DNA from: Solirubrobacteraceae bacterium
GTDB taxonomy: Bacteria > Actinomycetota > Thermoleophilia > Solirubrobacterales > Solirubrobacteraceae
Length of the DNA stretch: 64,000 nucleotides
NCBI GenBank assembly: GCA_017882445.1
Contig: JADGPK010000001.1
Coordinates: forward strand, 1 to 64,000
Direction: 5' to 3'
Shown here: positions 8,161-17,721 of the stretch, one piece after another
How the letters are laid out: each line of letters begins with the position of its first letter
How positions within the stretch are numbered: position 1 is the stretch's first letter
Translations under genes and position numbers: made by a program
Notes under the pieces: model-generated
Database searches by the model: none
What the model saw: the letters and a program-made list of their open reading frames with translations, nothing else
Told to the model about the DNA's origin: nothing

Positions 8161-9528
8161 TCAGCAGACGGGACGCCGCCGCGCGCGGTGTGGGCGGCTG
8201 CCCTGCGCCAGGTTGCGCATCGAGACGCCCACGTCGTGGGCGAGCATGTCGACCATGTCGCGCGAGAAGTTCTCCTTGACGACCATTCGCAGCACCGTGA
8301 TGTGCTCGGCGTTGGGCGGGAGGGTGTAGGCGGGAACGATCCAGCCGCGCTCGCGCAGCAGGTGGGAGAGCTGGGTGAGGTCGGTGGCTAGGGGATCGGA
8401 GGCGCGCAGGGCCACGATTGGGAATTCCGAGCCGTCGGTGAGCAGCCCGAGACCGTCGATGGCTCCGAGCTTCTTCGCCAGGGCCTGGGCGTTCTCGAGC
8501 ACCGTGGCCACGATCTGCTCATAGCCTGAGCGGCCGAGCCGCAGGAAGGCGAAGTACTGCAGGATCACCGACGATGACGGCCGAGAGAAGTTGAGCGAGT
8601 AGTTCGGCATGTCGCCGCCGAGGTAGTTGATGTGGAAGACGAGCTCCTCCGGCAGGTCGGAGGCGTCGCGGAAGATGACCGTGCCCATGCCCGGGTAGAC
8701 GAGGCCGAACTTGTGGTTCGAGACGTTGATCGAACGCACCGAGGGCAGGCGAAAGTCCCACTCCTCCTCGGGCCTGGCGAAGGGGACGATGAAGCCGCCT
8801 GAGGCCGCGTCGATGTGCAGCGGGATCTGCCAGCCCGGCTCGGTTGCCACCCGGGTTAGCAGGGCGTCGATCGAGCGCAGATCGTCCATCTGTCCCGTGA
8901 AGGTCGTGCCGAGCAGGCCCGCCACGGCGATCGTGCGCTCGTCGAGCAACGGCTCGACCTCCTCCGCTCCGATCGTGTAGCGGCCCTCCTCCATCGGCAC
9001 CACGCGCGCCTCGACCTCGAAGTAGCGCGCGAACTTCTCCCAGCAGGTGTGGACGTCGGCGCCCATCACCATGTTCGGCCGGTCGGCCGCCAGGCCCGCC
9101 GCCTCGCGCCGGCGCTGCCAGGTGCGCTTGTGCGCCAGCATGGCGAGCATGATCGCCTCGGATGAGCCGATCGTCGCCGTGCCCGTGGGCCGCTGATGGG
9201 CGGGAGCGTGGAACAGGCGCCCGATCATCGAGACGACCCGCTGGTGGATCACCTCGCTCTGGGGGTACTCGTCCTGGTCGATCAGGTTCTTGGCGAGCGT
9301 CTCGGCGGCCAGCCGGTCGGCCTGCGGCTCCATCCAGCTGGTCACGAAAGACGCGAGGTTGAGGGCGGGGTTGCCGTCGAGGTTGAGCTCGTCGTGGATC
9401 AGCTGGTAGGCGGCCTCGGCGACGACGCCCTCGGTGGGCAGCCGGTACTTGGGGATGTCGTGCGAGAAGGAGCGTCCGGCGTACGTCGGCGAGAGGTGCT
9501 CCTCGGAGTCGAGGTTGAGCGTGTGCAT
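8161..9528 (-). CDS. gadB: Glutamate decarboxylase
   Basis: 455 residues, the normal length for bacterial GadA/GadB. PLP-dependent group II decarboxylase features: TGTATIGSSEAIMLAMLAHK near residues 115-135, the HIDAASGGF segment contacting the cofactor, and Lys273 in SNHKFGLVYPG for the Schiff base. It converts L-glutamate to 4-aminobutyrate with consumption of a proton, usually for acid resistance. No GadC antiporter is adjacent. The C-terminus ends in an Arg-rich stretch in place of the usual HxT tail. It converges with the preceding gene and is divergent from the DUF167 gene at 9661. Confidence 0.94.
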   Translation of the reverse strand: MHTLNLDSEEHLSPTYAGRSFSHDIPKYRLPTEGVVAEAAYQLIHDELNLDGNPALNLASFVTSWMEPQADRLAAETLAKNLIDQDEYPQSEVIHQRVVSMIGRLFHAPAHQRPTGTATIGSSEAIMLAMLAHKRTWQRRREAAGLAADRPNMVMGADVHTCWEKFARYFEVEARVVPMEEGRYTIGAEEVEPLLDERTIAVAGLLGTTFTGQMDDLRSIDALLTRVATEPGWQIPLHIDAASGGFIVPFARPEEEWDFRLPSVRSINVSNHKFGLVYPGMGTVIFRDASDLPEELVFHINYLGGDMPNYSLNFSRPSSSVILQYFAFLRLGRSGYEQIVATVLENAQALAKKLGAIDGLGLLTDGSEFPIVALRASDPLATDLTQLSHLLRERGWIVPAYTLPPNAEHITVLRMVVKENFSRDMVDMLAHDVGVSMRNLAQGSRPHRARRRPVC

Positions 9529-9660
9529 CGAGCCCTCCTTGAGCGGTGACGGGCGCCGGGAGGCGTCCTGCGAGACGGGATGGTCGTGTGTCGGATTCCC
9601 GCAGATGATGGCGTGCGCGCGCGAACCGGGCCGCCCTCGTCTAGTGTCGGGGCCAGGCCG

Positions 9661-9942
9661 ATGGACGCATGTGAGATAGCCGTGCGGCTCCAGCCGCGGG
9701 CCAGGGCGAACGAGATCGTGCGGGAGCGTGACGGCGTCCTGGTCGTTCGCGTGACTGCGCCGCCTCTCGACGGGCGCGCCAACGAGGCGCTGTGCCGCCT
9801 GATCGCCAAGCGCGCGCGGGTGGGCGTGCGCAGCGTGTCGGTCATCCGCGGAGCGGGCGCGCGCGCGAAGGTGGTGCGGGTGGAGGGGCTGGGCCTCGAG
9901 CAGCTGCGCGCCGCACTGGGCTTCGCGGTCGGGCCTGGCTAG
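9661..9942 (+). CDS. DUF167 / YggU-family protein
   Basis: 93 residues from ATG 9661; an upstream ATG at 9580 would add 27 residues without family character. The pattern RLQPRARANEIV, VTAPPLDGRANEALCRLIAKR and the following IRGAGARAKVVRVEG strand is characteristic of the small YggU/DUF167 family, whose biochemical role is not established. Its stop codon TAG and the stop of the convergent gene on the other strand share the palindrome CTAG at 9939-9942. Confidence 0.88.
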   Translation: MDACEIAVRLQPRARANEIVRERDGVLVVRVTAPPLDGRANEALCRLIAKRARVGVRSVSVIRGAGARAKVVRVEGLGLEQLRAALGFAVGPG

Positions 9943-11879
9943 CTCTCATCGCGGTCCGGTGGCAGGCGCGCCATCACAGTCGTGCTGGGCTGGCCCCATA
10001 GGTAGGCGAGCACGCAGCCGAGCGCGAAGACGGCCACCACCAGCAGGACCGGGCCCGAATCCTCGACGAGGGCTCCGGCTGTGCCCGCCGCGAGACCGCC
10101 GGCGAGCGCTGCGAGCCACGCGGGATCGATACCGACGGTGGCGAGCAGACGATCGCGGGCGCGCAGGGCGCCCACGCCGCACAACAGGGCGAAGGCCGTC
10201 GCGATCGGCATCGCGTGGTTCTTCAGCTCATCCCAGGCGGCGGTGTAGCGGCGCACGATGATGTCGCGAAGCTCGCCGGCCGAGTGCGCGTGCAGCACGC
10301 TTCCCGTGAAGTGGCCGCCGCCGTGCGCGGTGGCGAGATCGATCGCCGCCAGCGCGACGAGCCCGGCGACAGGACTGATCAGCACGATCAGCGTACGCCT
10401 GCGGGTGGCGGCGCCGGGGAGGAGCATGACCGCCGCCACCGCAAATCCGGCGCTGACGAGGATCACCGCGCCGACACCGGCGCCGATCCGCGCCGAGCCC
10501 TCGACCACCGCCAGCACGATTCCGGCGCCGAGCATCGCCATGGCCGCCCTGCCCCCGCGCGGCGCGGGATAGAGGGCGCCGGCGACCGCAGCGAGCACGA
10601 GCACCGCCAGCCCGGACTTCAGCTCGTTGCCGATGCCATAGAAGCGCGCGCCGAGGATCGGGTTCGGACCGAGCAGGGAGCGCATCAGCAGCTGCGTATG
10701 CGCCAGCGCGTCCGCGGTGAGCGCCACGACCGCCACGGTGGCAGGGGCGAGCATCGCGCGAGGCCAGGGCACCAGCAGGTCGGTGAGCGCTCCGAGCCCG
10801 AAGCAGGCAAGCCCGATCATCAGGTACTCAACGGGTGCGCTCGGCTCCAGCGTCGCCGGGATCAGAACCGCGACGGGTGCCCAGAGAACGCCGATCGAGC
10901 CCATTCGCATCGCACGCGCGCGCGCCGCCGGCCACCGAGCGGCGATGAGCAACAGCAGCGCCCAGGCGCCGAGCAGGAACCCCAGCGCCTTCAGCCGCCG
11001 CCCCCCGATTACGCGCAGGCGCGCCATCAGGGCGCGCAGGCTCGCTGAGTGCAGGGGTCCGTCCGTCTCGATGGGCCTGCCGCGCACCTCGGCCGGCATC
11101 GTCCGCTCGCCGAGATGAGCGAGGATCGTGGGTGCGACATCGACAGCGGCGATCAACCCCCGCTCGTTGGTGCTCGGCGAGCTCAGCTCCCGGCCGCCCC
11201 CGCCGGCAAGGCCGCCGACGGCGCTCCACAGCAGCTCGCCGCCGCTCGCCGCAGCGACGCGCTGCACGACGATGAGCAGCTCTCCGGTGCTGCGGCGCTC
11301 GCTCAGGGCCAGCAGGTCGGCGCGGCCTTGAGCGCCGTCCGGCAGATCAGCGACGAGGAGGCGCTCGCTCCGGTGCAGCGCGGCCACGCGCGCGACCAGC
11401 GTGGGGGCCCTTCCGAGTGAGATCGCCGCGATGTGACCATCACGGCCGGCTGCTGCTGCTGCGTCGAGCGAACCGGCTCCCGTGATGCCCGCATAACCGG
11501 CTCCGCCCGGGATCTCCCCGGCGAGCAGGCCCGGGCTCAGCAGTTGAGGCGCCGCTTCCGCGCGGCGACGCGCCGCCTGCCAGCCATCGATCGCGCCCCC
11601 GGCGCCGAGCGGCTTCAGCGAAAGGTCGGGAGGGCTGCTCTGCGGATAGGCCGAAGAGGCGATCCTGGTGCCCTGGGTGATGTCGAGCAGGAGCTGCGCG
11701 GTCGTGTAGTGGCCCTGTGTGGCCGACATGATCCCCACGGACAGGCTCCTGACGCTCGCAAGCTGCGGCTCGTCGGCCGCCACGAAGAGGAGCAGCGCGG
11801 AGCGCCGGCCGGGAGCTTCCAGTGCCGCGGCGACCGGCGCGCGCACGCCGAGCGCCGCCGAGCAGAGGAGGGCGAGCAC
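9939..11879 (-). CDS. Polytopic membrane protein with phosphatase-like extracytoplasmic domain
   Basis: 646 residues from GTG 11879, chosen because AGGTGG lies 6 bp upstream and the frame further upstream only shadows the MMPL gene. A short hydrophobic start (1-20) is followed by an extracytoplasmic region of about 270 residues. This region ends in LIAAVDVAPTILAHLGER, a segment typical of the alkaline-phosphatase/sulfatase superfamily. The remainder (about 290-640) is a series of roughly ten transmembrane helices. The usual metal-nucleophile motif near the N-terminus is not evident, so catalysis is doubtful. It follows the MMPL transporter by 20 bp on the same strand. I do not recognise a named family. 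Confidence 0.62.
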   Translation of the reverse strand: MLALLCSAALGVRAPVAAALEAPGRRSALLLFVAADEPQLASVRSLSVGIMSATQGHYTTAQLLLDITQGTRIASSAYPQSSPPDLSLKPLGAGGAIDGWQAARRRAEAAPQLLSPGLLAGEIPGGAGYAGITGAGSLDAAAAAGRDGHIAAISLGRAPTLVARVAALHRSERLLVADLPDGAQGRADLLALSERRSTGELLIVVQRVAAASGGELLWSAVGGLAGGGGRELSSPSTNERGLIAAVDVAPTILAHLGERTMPAEVRGRPIETDGPLHSASLRALMARLRVIGGRRLKALGFLLGAWALLLLIAARWPAARARAMRMGSIGVLWAPVAVLIPATLEPSAPVEYLMIGLACFGLGALTDLLVPWPRAMLAPATVAVVALTADALAHTQLLMRSLLGPNPILGARFYGIGNELKSGLAVLVLAAVAGALYPAPRGGRAAMAMLGAGIVLAVVEGSARIGAGVGAVILVSAGFAVAAVMLLPGAATRRRTLIVLISPVAGLVALAAIDLATAHGGGHFTGSVLHAHSAGELRDIIVRRYTAAWDELKNHAMPIATAFALLCGVGALRARDRLLATVGIDPAWLAALAGGLAAGTAGALVEDSGPVLLVVAVFALGCVLAYLWGQPSTTVMARLPPDRDES

Positions 11880-11899
11880 CGCCCCCCACCTGATTGGAC

Positions 11900-14233
11900 T
11901 CAGACCTCCGCTCCCTCGGTCGCCACTCCGCTCTGCCCGCGCGAGGGGACACCGCCGGGTGTGACGGCATCCGTCGTCGCGGAGCTGCCCTCGATGTTCA
12001 TGCTCGGCAGGGCTCGCGCCAGCCGCGCCGGCAGATACCAGGTGGAACTGCCGATGAGGTGCAGCGTCGCCGGGAGCAGCAGGCAGCGCACGACCAGCGC
12101 GTCGAGGAACACGGCGCTTGAGAGGCTCAGCCCGAACTCCCTGATGACGCGGTCTTCGCCGAGCATGAACGACAGGAACACGCACACCATGATCGCCGCG
12201 GCAGCCGTCACCACCCGACCGGTCAGCGCGAGACCCTCCGCGACGGCGCGCGAGTTGTCTTTGGTGTGTGTCCAGCGCTCGTGGATGCGTGAGACGAGGA
12301 ACACCTCGTAGTCCATCGACAGCCCGAACACGATCGCGAACAGCATCACAGGGATGAAGGACTCGATCGGTCCCTTCTGGATCCCCACCAGGCCCCTCAG
12401 CCAGCCCCACTGGAAGATCGCAACGATCACGCCCAGCGACGCCCCGATGCTCAGGAGATTCATCACCGCCGCCTGCAGCGGGATCAACAGCGAGCGGAAG
12501 ACCACCATCAGCAGCAGCGCCGACAGCAGCACGACCACGCCGATGAACAGCGGGAGCTTGTGAGCAAGGGTGGTCGCGAAGTCGACCGAACCGGCGGTCA
12601 CGCCGCCGACGTAGACAGTCAGCCCGGTGCGTGCGGCGAGAGGCGGCAAGACGCTGTTCCGCAGCCGTGTGACGAGCTGGGTGGTCGCATAGGCCTGCGG
12701 GGAGAAGCGCGGGTACACGGTTATCGTGGCCACGTTGCCTGTGGGGTTGATCCTCGCCGGTGCGACCGCCGCCACTCCGGGTGTGGCTGCGACGGCGCCG
12801 CGGAGGTGTTCGACCGCCGTCCGGCCGCCGCCAGGGGTCCCCACCACGAGCACCCCCCGTTCGGCGGCTTCCCTGCTCGCGTTCGGGACCTTCGCCACGA
12901 CCAGCAGCGGCCCGTTGAAACCTTCTCCGAAGCCCTGCGCGAGCAGCTCATAGGCGCGGTGGGTGGTCTGGCCGGCGGGGTCGTTCGAGGCGTCGCTCGA
13001 GCCGAGTCGAAGCGCGGTCGCCGGTGCGGCGATCAGCAGCATCGCCAGCGCCGCGACCGCGGCGATGGTCCGGGGGCGGCGCTCGACGAAGGCGCTCCAG
13101 CGCAGCCACGCCGGGCTCGCCGCGAAAGCGCCGGCGGGCGCCGGCGCTCCCGTCGGGTCCTCGCCGCCGGCGTGCTCGGCCACACGGGCGCGCGCCTTCG
13201 CGCGGGCCCTGCGTCCACCGGCGGCCACGCGGGCCCCGGCGAGCGTGAGCAGCGCGGGCAGCAGCGTCAGCGAGGCGAGCATCACGAGCAGAACGCCGAT
13301 CGATGCGGAGATCGCCACGCCGTAGAGGAAGTCGACGCCGAGCAGCATCATGCCGAGCAGTGCGATGACCACGGTGGAGCCGGCGAACAGGACTGCCCGC
13401 CCAGCGGTGTCGATCGCCTGCACGACGGACTCACGGGCGTTCTCGAACGTCCGGCCCGGCGTGGCATAGGCCTCGCGGAAGCGGGTCAGGATGAACAGCG
13501 CGTAGTCGATCCCGACGCCGAGCCCGATCATCGCCGCGAGCTCGGAGGAGAAGTTCGGCGTGTCGACCACGTGCGTGAACAGCGCGATCGCCCCCAGCCC
13601 GGTGCCGAGGCCGAACAGAGCCGTGACGATCGGAAGGCCCATCGCGATCAGCGATCCGAACGTCAGCAGCAGCACGACGATCGCCGCCAGCAGGCCGACG
13701 GCCGTCGACAGCCCGAAGCCCGTCTGCTCGGTCATCTCGATGGCCTGTCCGCCCAGATCCACCTGCAGGCCCGGGCGCCCGGCCGCACGCGCGACCTCCA
13801 CGACGCGTTTGGGTGCGTTCTGGGGCAGCAGGTTGGCTTTCTCGTCGAAGACGACGGTCGCGAACGCGATCTTCCCGCTGGCGGAGATGGCCCTGCCCGC
13901 CGAGGCGCCCGTGTAGGGGCTGATCACCGTCGCGACGTGTGGCAGCTTTGCGACCTCGGCGAACATCGCGCTCATGCGCGAACGCACGGTCGCGTCGCGG
14001 ACGCTGCCGGAGCGGACCTTGAAGGCGATCGTGTCGCGGTCGCCGGCCTGGGCGGGGAAGCTGCGCTGAAGCAGGTCGGCTGCGCGCTGCGCGTCGGAGT
14101 TGGGCAGCGTGAAGTTGTTGGAGTAGCTCGTTCCCGCCGACTGCGCGAACGCGTTGACGGCCACCAGCAGCACCACCCAGCCGAGGGCGACGTATATACG
14201 GTGGGTGGTCGACCAGCGGGCGAGTCTGAGCAT
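11900..14233 (-). CDS. MMPL-family RND transporter
   Basis: 777 residues with the MMPL duplication: TM1, a large extracytoplasmic loop (about 45-170), TM2-6, a linker rich in Arg/Ala/Gly (about 340-385), TM7, a second loop and TM8-12. Family-typical segments include MIGLGVGIDYALFILTRFRE in the first half and FGLSMDYEVFLVSRIHE in the second. These carry the Asp-Tyr pairs used for proton coupling in MmpL transporters. Actinobacterial members export lipids, siderophores or drugs; nothing here defines the substrate. It is co-directional and 20 bp apart from the downstream phosphatase-like membrane protein, suggesting a common export or envelope function. Confidence 0.9.
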   Translation of the reverse strand: MLRLARWSTTHRIYVALGWVVLLVAVNAFAQSAGTSYSNNFTLPNSDAQRAADLLQRSFPAQAGDRDTIAFKVRSGSVRDATVRSRMSAMFAEVAKLPHVATVISPYTGASAGRAISASGKIAFATVVFDEKANLLPQNAPKRVVEVARAAGRPGLQVDLGGQAIEMTEQTGFGLSTAVGLLAAIVVLLLTFGSLIAMGLPIVTALFGLGTGLGAIALFTHVVDTPNFSSELAAMIGLGVGIDYALFILTRFREAYATPGRTFENARESVVQAIDTAGRAVLFAGSTVVIALLGMMLLGVDFLYGVAISASIGVLLVMLASLTLLPALLTLAGARVAAGGRRARAKARARVAEHAGGEDPTGAPAPAGAFAASPAWLRWSAFVERRPRTIAAVAALAMLLIAAPATALRLGSSDASNDPAGQTTHRAYELLAQGFGEGFNGPLLVVAKVPNASREAAERGVLVVGTPGGGRTAVEHLRGAVAATPGVAAVAPARINPTGNVATITVYPRFSPQAYATTQLVTRLRNSVLPPLAARTGLTVYVGGVTAGSVDFATTLAHKLPLFIGVVVLLSALLLMVVFRSLLIPLQAAVMNLLSIGASLGVIVAIFQWGWLRGLVGIQKGPIESFIPVMLFAIVFGLSMDYEVFLVSRIHERWTHTKDNSRAVAEGLALTGRVVTAAAAIMVCVFLSFMLGEDRVIREFGLSLSSAVFLDALVVRCLLLPATLHLIGSSTWYLPARLARALPSMNIEGSSATTDAVTPGGVPSRGQSGVATEGAEV

Positions 14234-14282
14234 TGCGGATCAGTCCTTGGCAGCGGGTTTCAGCAGGGCTCAGGGCAGTGTG

Positions 14283-14831
14283 TCAGTTGACGCTCGGATC
14301 GGTGGGCATGCGCGCGATCAGCGCGTAACTGCCGCCCTTGCGCGTGAGCACATGGCTCCACAGCTCCTCGGGGTCCTCGCTGAACACGTCCTCCGGTTGG
14401 GCGGCGAGCACGATCCAGTCGCCCTGCTCGAGCTCCGCCTCGAGCTGGCCCTCGCCCCAGCCCGCGTGCCCGGCGAACACCCGCCCGCGCGCCGTCGCGT
14501 CGGCCAGCTCGCCGATGTCCGCGTCGGGGGCCGGGAAGCCGATGCGCCCGAGCACCAGCAGCCCCGCCGGGCTCGGGTCCAGGAACTCCGCCAGCAACAC
14601 GAGCGAATCGGGCTGAACGGGGCCGCCGAGATAGACCGGCTCGCGCTCGTCGACAGCCGCTTCGAGCTGCGGCACTGCCTCGCCCACGGATACCGCCGAC
14701 GGACGGTTGAGCACGACCCCCATCGCGCCCTCCTGGCTGTGCGCGCCGATCAGCACCACGGTGCGTGCGAAGTTGGGGTCGCGCAGCGCCGGTGAGGCGA
14801 GCAGGAGCTGTCCGGTCAGCGATTCCTCCAT
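14283..14831 (-). CDS. AlgH/YqgE-family protein
   Basis: 182 residues from ATG 14831, selected because CAGGAGACC places a Shine-Dalgarno 5 bp before it; an in-frame ATG at 14870 lacks one. The motif set LTGQLLLASPALRDPNFARTV at the start, GAMGVVLNRPS, and VFAGHAGWGEGQLEAEL is diagnostic of the UPF0301 (AlgH/YqgE) family. The molecular function is not settled; AlgH was first linked to alginate regulation in Pseudomonas. It lies behind the MMPL gene in a convergent-free minus-strand run and is divergent from the peroxiredoxin at 14981. Confidence 0.92.
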   Translation of the reverse strand: MEESLTGQLLLASPALRDPNFARTVVLIGAHSQEGAMGVVLNRPSAVSVGEAVPQLEAAVDEREPVYLGGPVQPDSLVLLAEFLDPSPAGLLVLGRIGFPAPDADIGELADATARGRVFAGHAGWGEGQLEAELEQGDWIVLAAQPEDVFSEDPEELWSHVLTRKGGSYALIARMPTDPSVN

Positions 14832-14980
14832 GGTCTCCTGAGGTTCTAGCGCATGGCCGCCGCGCGCCATTGGCCGCGCCGGGCACGCGGCAGCGCGCGT
14901 TATGCTGCCTTGCGGGACCGCACGGAGGATCGGGACCGCACGGAGGGCCCATTCACTGAAGATCAGGAGCGTGAGCGAGG

Positions 14981-15448
14981 ATGGCGAAGACCCCGCAGGT
15001 CGCTGAACAGGCGCCTGACTTCGAGCTGCCAGGGACGGACGGGCCGTTCCGGCTCTCCGAGCATCATGGCGAGCGCGTCGTGCTGCTCTTCTACCCGGGC
15101 GACAACACGATGGTGTGCACCAAACAGTTCTGCTCCTACCGCGATCGCGCTGAGGACTTCACGGCCTTGGACGCGACGGTCGTCGGCATCTCCTCGCAGG
15201 ACCTCGCCTCGCACGAGGGCTTTGTGGCCAAGCACTCGCTCAACGTGCCGCTGCTCGCCGACGTCGAGAAGAAGGTCGCGGCGGCCTACAACGCATACTC
15301 GCCTCGTCTGGGGGTCAAGCGAGCGGTGATCGTGATCGACGAGCAGGGAGTGGTGCGCCACCGCCACGACCACCTGCTCGGGCTCGACTACCAGTCGGTG
15401 GACGAGCTGAAGAGCGTCCTGGACGCGCTTCCCGCTGCGGCTCAGTGA
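14981..15448 (+). CDS. bcp: Peroxiredoxin, BCP/PrxQ type
   Basis: 155 residues with the thioredoxin-fold peroxiredoxin motif PxxxTxxC: Pro39, Thr43 and peroxidatic Cys46, followed by Cys51 five residues later as the probable resolving cysteine, the arrangement of atypical 2-Cys PrxQ/BCP enzymes. These reduce hydrogen peroxide and organic hydroperoxides with electrons from thioredoxin. GERVVLLFYPGDNT and the later LGVKRAVIVIDEQG strand fit the family. The second position after the Thr is Met-Val where many BCPs have Pro-Gly. The 3' end overlaps the convergent ppk gene by 7 bp. Confidence 0.92.
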   Translation: MAKTPQVAEQAPDFELPGTDGPFRLSEHHGERVVLLFYPGDNTMVCTKQFCSYRDRAEDFTALDATVVGISSQDLASHEGFVAKHSLNVPLLADVEKKVAAAYNAYSPRLGVKRAVIVIDEQGVVRHRHDHLLGLDYQSVDELKSVLDALPAAAQ

Positions 15449-17634
15449 TCGTCCGCGCCTAGCACGCCGACTGCCTCGGGTCCCTCCGACGGACGCTCGG
15501 TCGTCGCTCGCGCCGCATACAGCTCGGCCAGCTCCAGCTGCAGGCTGCGCGGCTGCTCACCCGGCTGGGGTGAACGCCGGTGCCAGATGCCTTCCCCGTC
15601 CAGGTCCCAGGAGCTCTGGTTGTCGGCGAACGCACGCTCGAGCGTGTCGAGCACCTCCGCGCGAAGCTCCTCGGACTCGATCGGCACCGCCAGCTCGACG
15701 CGGTGGTCGAGGTTGCGCGGCATCAGGTCGGCTGAGGCGATGTAGACGATGTGCTCGGAGCCGCGCTCGAACGCATAGACGCGGGAATGCTCGAGCAGAC
15801 GCCCGACGATCGAGACGACGCGGATGTTCTCTGAGAGCCCCGGGACTCCGGGACGCAGGCAGCAGATCCCGCGGACGTTCAGATCGACCCTCACGCCCGC
15901 CTGCGAGGCTCTATAGAGGGCGCGTATGCAGGGACCGTCCACGAGCGAGTTCATCTTCATGGTGATCCTTGCGGGGGATGCCTCGGAGTGGGCGCCGGCC
16001 GTCCGCTCGATCTGATCGATGATGCCGTCACGCAGCTGGTTCGGGGCCATCAGCACCTTGCGGTAGTGCAGAGGCCGCCCGTAGCCGGTCAGGTAGTTGA
16101 ACATGTCGGCCACGTCCGCACCGATCTGCTCGTCGGTCGTGAAGAGGCCGAAATCGGTGTACAGGCGTGCCGTGGCCGAGTGGTAGTTGCCGGTGCCGAT
16201 GTGGACGTAGTTGCGCACGCCGTCGCCCTCGCGGCGCACCACGAGCACGCACTTGGCGTGTGTCTTCAGCGCCGGCTGGCCGTAGACGACGTGCACCCCT
16301 GCCTCCTCCAGCGCCTTGGCCCAGTGGATGTTCATGCGCTCGTCGAAGCGCGCCTGCAGCTCCACCAGCGCCACGGCCTGCTTGCCGCGCTCGGTGGCGT
16401 CGATCAGCGCGGGCACCAGCGGCGAGTCATCGCTCGTGCGGTAGACGGTCTGCTTGATCGCGAGGACGTTCGGGTCGGCCACGGCCTGCTCGACGAAGCG
16501 CTCCACCGAGGTCGAGAACGACACGTAGGGGTGATGTACCAGCACGTCGCCTTCGCGCATCGCCCCGAGCACGTCGGGCCGATCGCCCTCCTGGCGTATC
16601 AGCCGCGGGTGGGTGATCACATTTATGGCCTCCTCGCGCAGCTCGACATGGCCGGGCAGCCTCACGACCTGCCACAGCGCGCCCATGTCGAGCAGGCCAT
16701 CGACCGGGTAGACCTCGTCGTCTGGCACCCCGAGCAGCCCGGCCAGAGCCTCTCGCAGCTGCTCCGAGCAGTGGGCGCCCACCTCGACGCGCACGACCTC
16801 GCCGAAGCGCCTTCGGCGCAGCTCATCCTCGACGGCCTGCAGCAGGTCGGCCGCGTCGTCGGACACCTCGAGGTCGGCGTCGCGGGTGACGCGGAAGACG
16901 TCGTAGTCGGCGATCTCCATGCCTGGGAAGAGGGCATCGAGGTGGTGGGCGATGACGTCCTCGAGCGGCACCAGCAGGGCGGGTTCAGGGGCCGGCGGCT
17001 TGAGCGTCACGAAGCGGGGCAGGATCTCCGTCGGGACCTTGACACGCGCGAACACGGTCTGATCGGTGATCGGGTCGCGCACGAGGACGGCGAGGCTGAG
17101 CGACAGGTTGGAGATGTATGGGAAGGGACGCCCGGGGGCGACCGCCAGCGGGGTGAGCGCGGGGAAGATCGCCTTCTGGAAGTGCCTGGCCAGCTCCGCG
17201 CGCCGGTCTTCGTCGAGCTCCTCCATGCCCACCACGCGCACGTCGTGGCCGGCCAGGGCCGGGCGCAGATGTCCTTCGAAGCATTCGGTCAGCCGTCGAG
17301 ACTGGGCGAGCACCCTCTCGCGGATCATGGCGATCGTCTCGGAGGGGATGAGGCCGTCCTGGCTAGGGTTCTCCACGCCCGCATCGATCTGATCGCGCAG
17401 ACCGGCGACCCGCACCATGTAGAACTCGTCGAGGTTCGTCGTGTAGATCGCGCAGAACTTCACACGCTCCATCAGCGGCACGCTCTCGTCCTCGGCCAGC
17501 TGGAGCACGCGGTCGTTGAAATCCAGCCAGGAGAGCTCGCGGTTCAGGTAGAGCGACGTCTCATCGACGCCTTCGAACACGGCTCCGATGAGCTTGGAAC
17601 GGTCGTCCGTGTCGTGTTCGCGATCGCCGCCCAT
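15442..17634 (-). CDS. ppk1: Polyphosphate kinase 1
   Basis: 730 residues, the expected PPK1 length. N-domain start LYLNRELSWLDFNDRVLQLA is diagnostic. The motif ALKTHAKC holds His459, which aligns with the autophosphorylated histidine, and LEHSRVYAF holds a second conserved histidine (His616); both lie in phospholipase-D-like C1/C2 domains. HIGTGNYHSATARLYTDFGL is the other conserved core block. The enzyme reversibly transfers the ATP gamma phosphate to polyphosphate. Its neighbourhood (SixA-like phosphatase, PhoB-like regulator, phoU, pst operon) is a phosphate-storage and uptake block. Confidence 0.97.
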   Translation of the reverse strand: MGGDREHDTDDRSKLIGAVFEGVDETSLYLNRELSWLDFNDRVLQLAEDESVPLMERVKFCAIYTTNLDEFYMVRVAGLRDQIDAGVENPSQDGLIPSETIAMIRERVLAQSRRLTECFEGHLRPALAGHDVRVVGMEELDEDRRAELARHFQKAIFPALTPLAVAPGRPFPYISNLSLSLAVLVRDPITDQTVFARVKVPTEILPRFVTLKPPAPEPALLVPLEDVIAHHLDALFPGMEIADYDVFRVTRDADLEVSDDAADLLQAVEDELRRRRFGEVVRVEVGAHCSEQLREALAGLLGVPDDEVYPVDGLLDMGALWQVVRLPGHVELREEAINVITHPRLIRQEGDRPDVLGAMREGDVLVHHPYVSFSTSVERFVEQAVADPNVLAIKQTVYRTSDDSPLVPALIDATERGKQAVALVELQARFDERMNIHWAKALEEAGVHVVYGQPALKTHAKCVLVVRREGDGVRNYVHIGTGNYHSATARLYTDFGLFTTDEQIGADVADMFNYLTGYGRPLHYRKVLMAPNQLRDGIIDQIERTAGAHSEASPARITMKMNSLVDGPCIRALYRASQAGVRVDLNVRGICCLRPGVPGLSENIRVVSIVGRLLEHSRVYAFERGSEHIVYIASADLMPRNLDHRVELAVPIESEELRAEVLDTLERAFADNQSSWDLDGEGIWHRRSPQPGEQPRSLQLELAELYAARATTERPSEGPEAVGVLGADDH

Positions 17635-17721
17635 GGGCTCCTCAAGCTACACCCTGGGGACCGATTCGGGAGCGCCTGACGGCCCCGCGATGGTCTGCGC
17701 GTTAGGCTGCAGTCGATCGGT

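Noticed and set aside
12560-14290. Long plus-strand frame opposite the MMPL gene
   Set aside because: Low-complexity Arg/Gly/His translation with no domain; the minus strand encodes a full 12-helix transporter.
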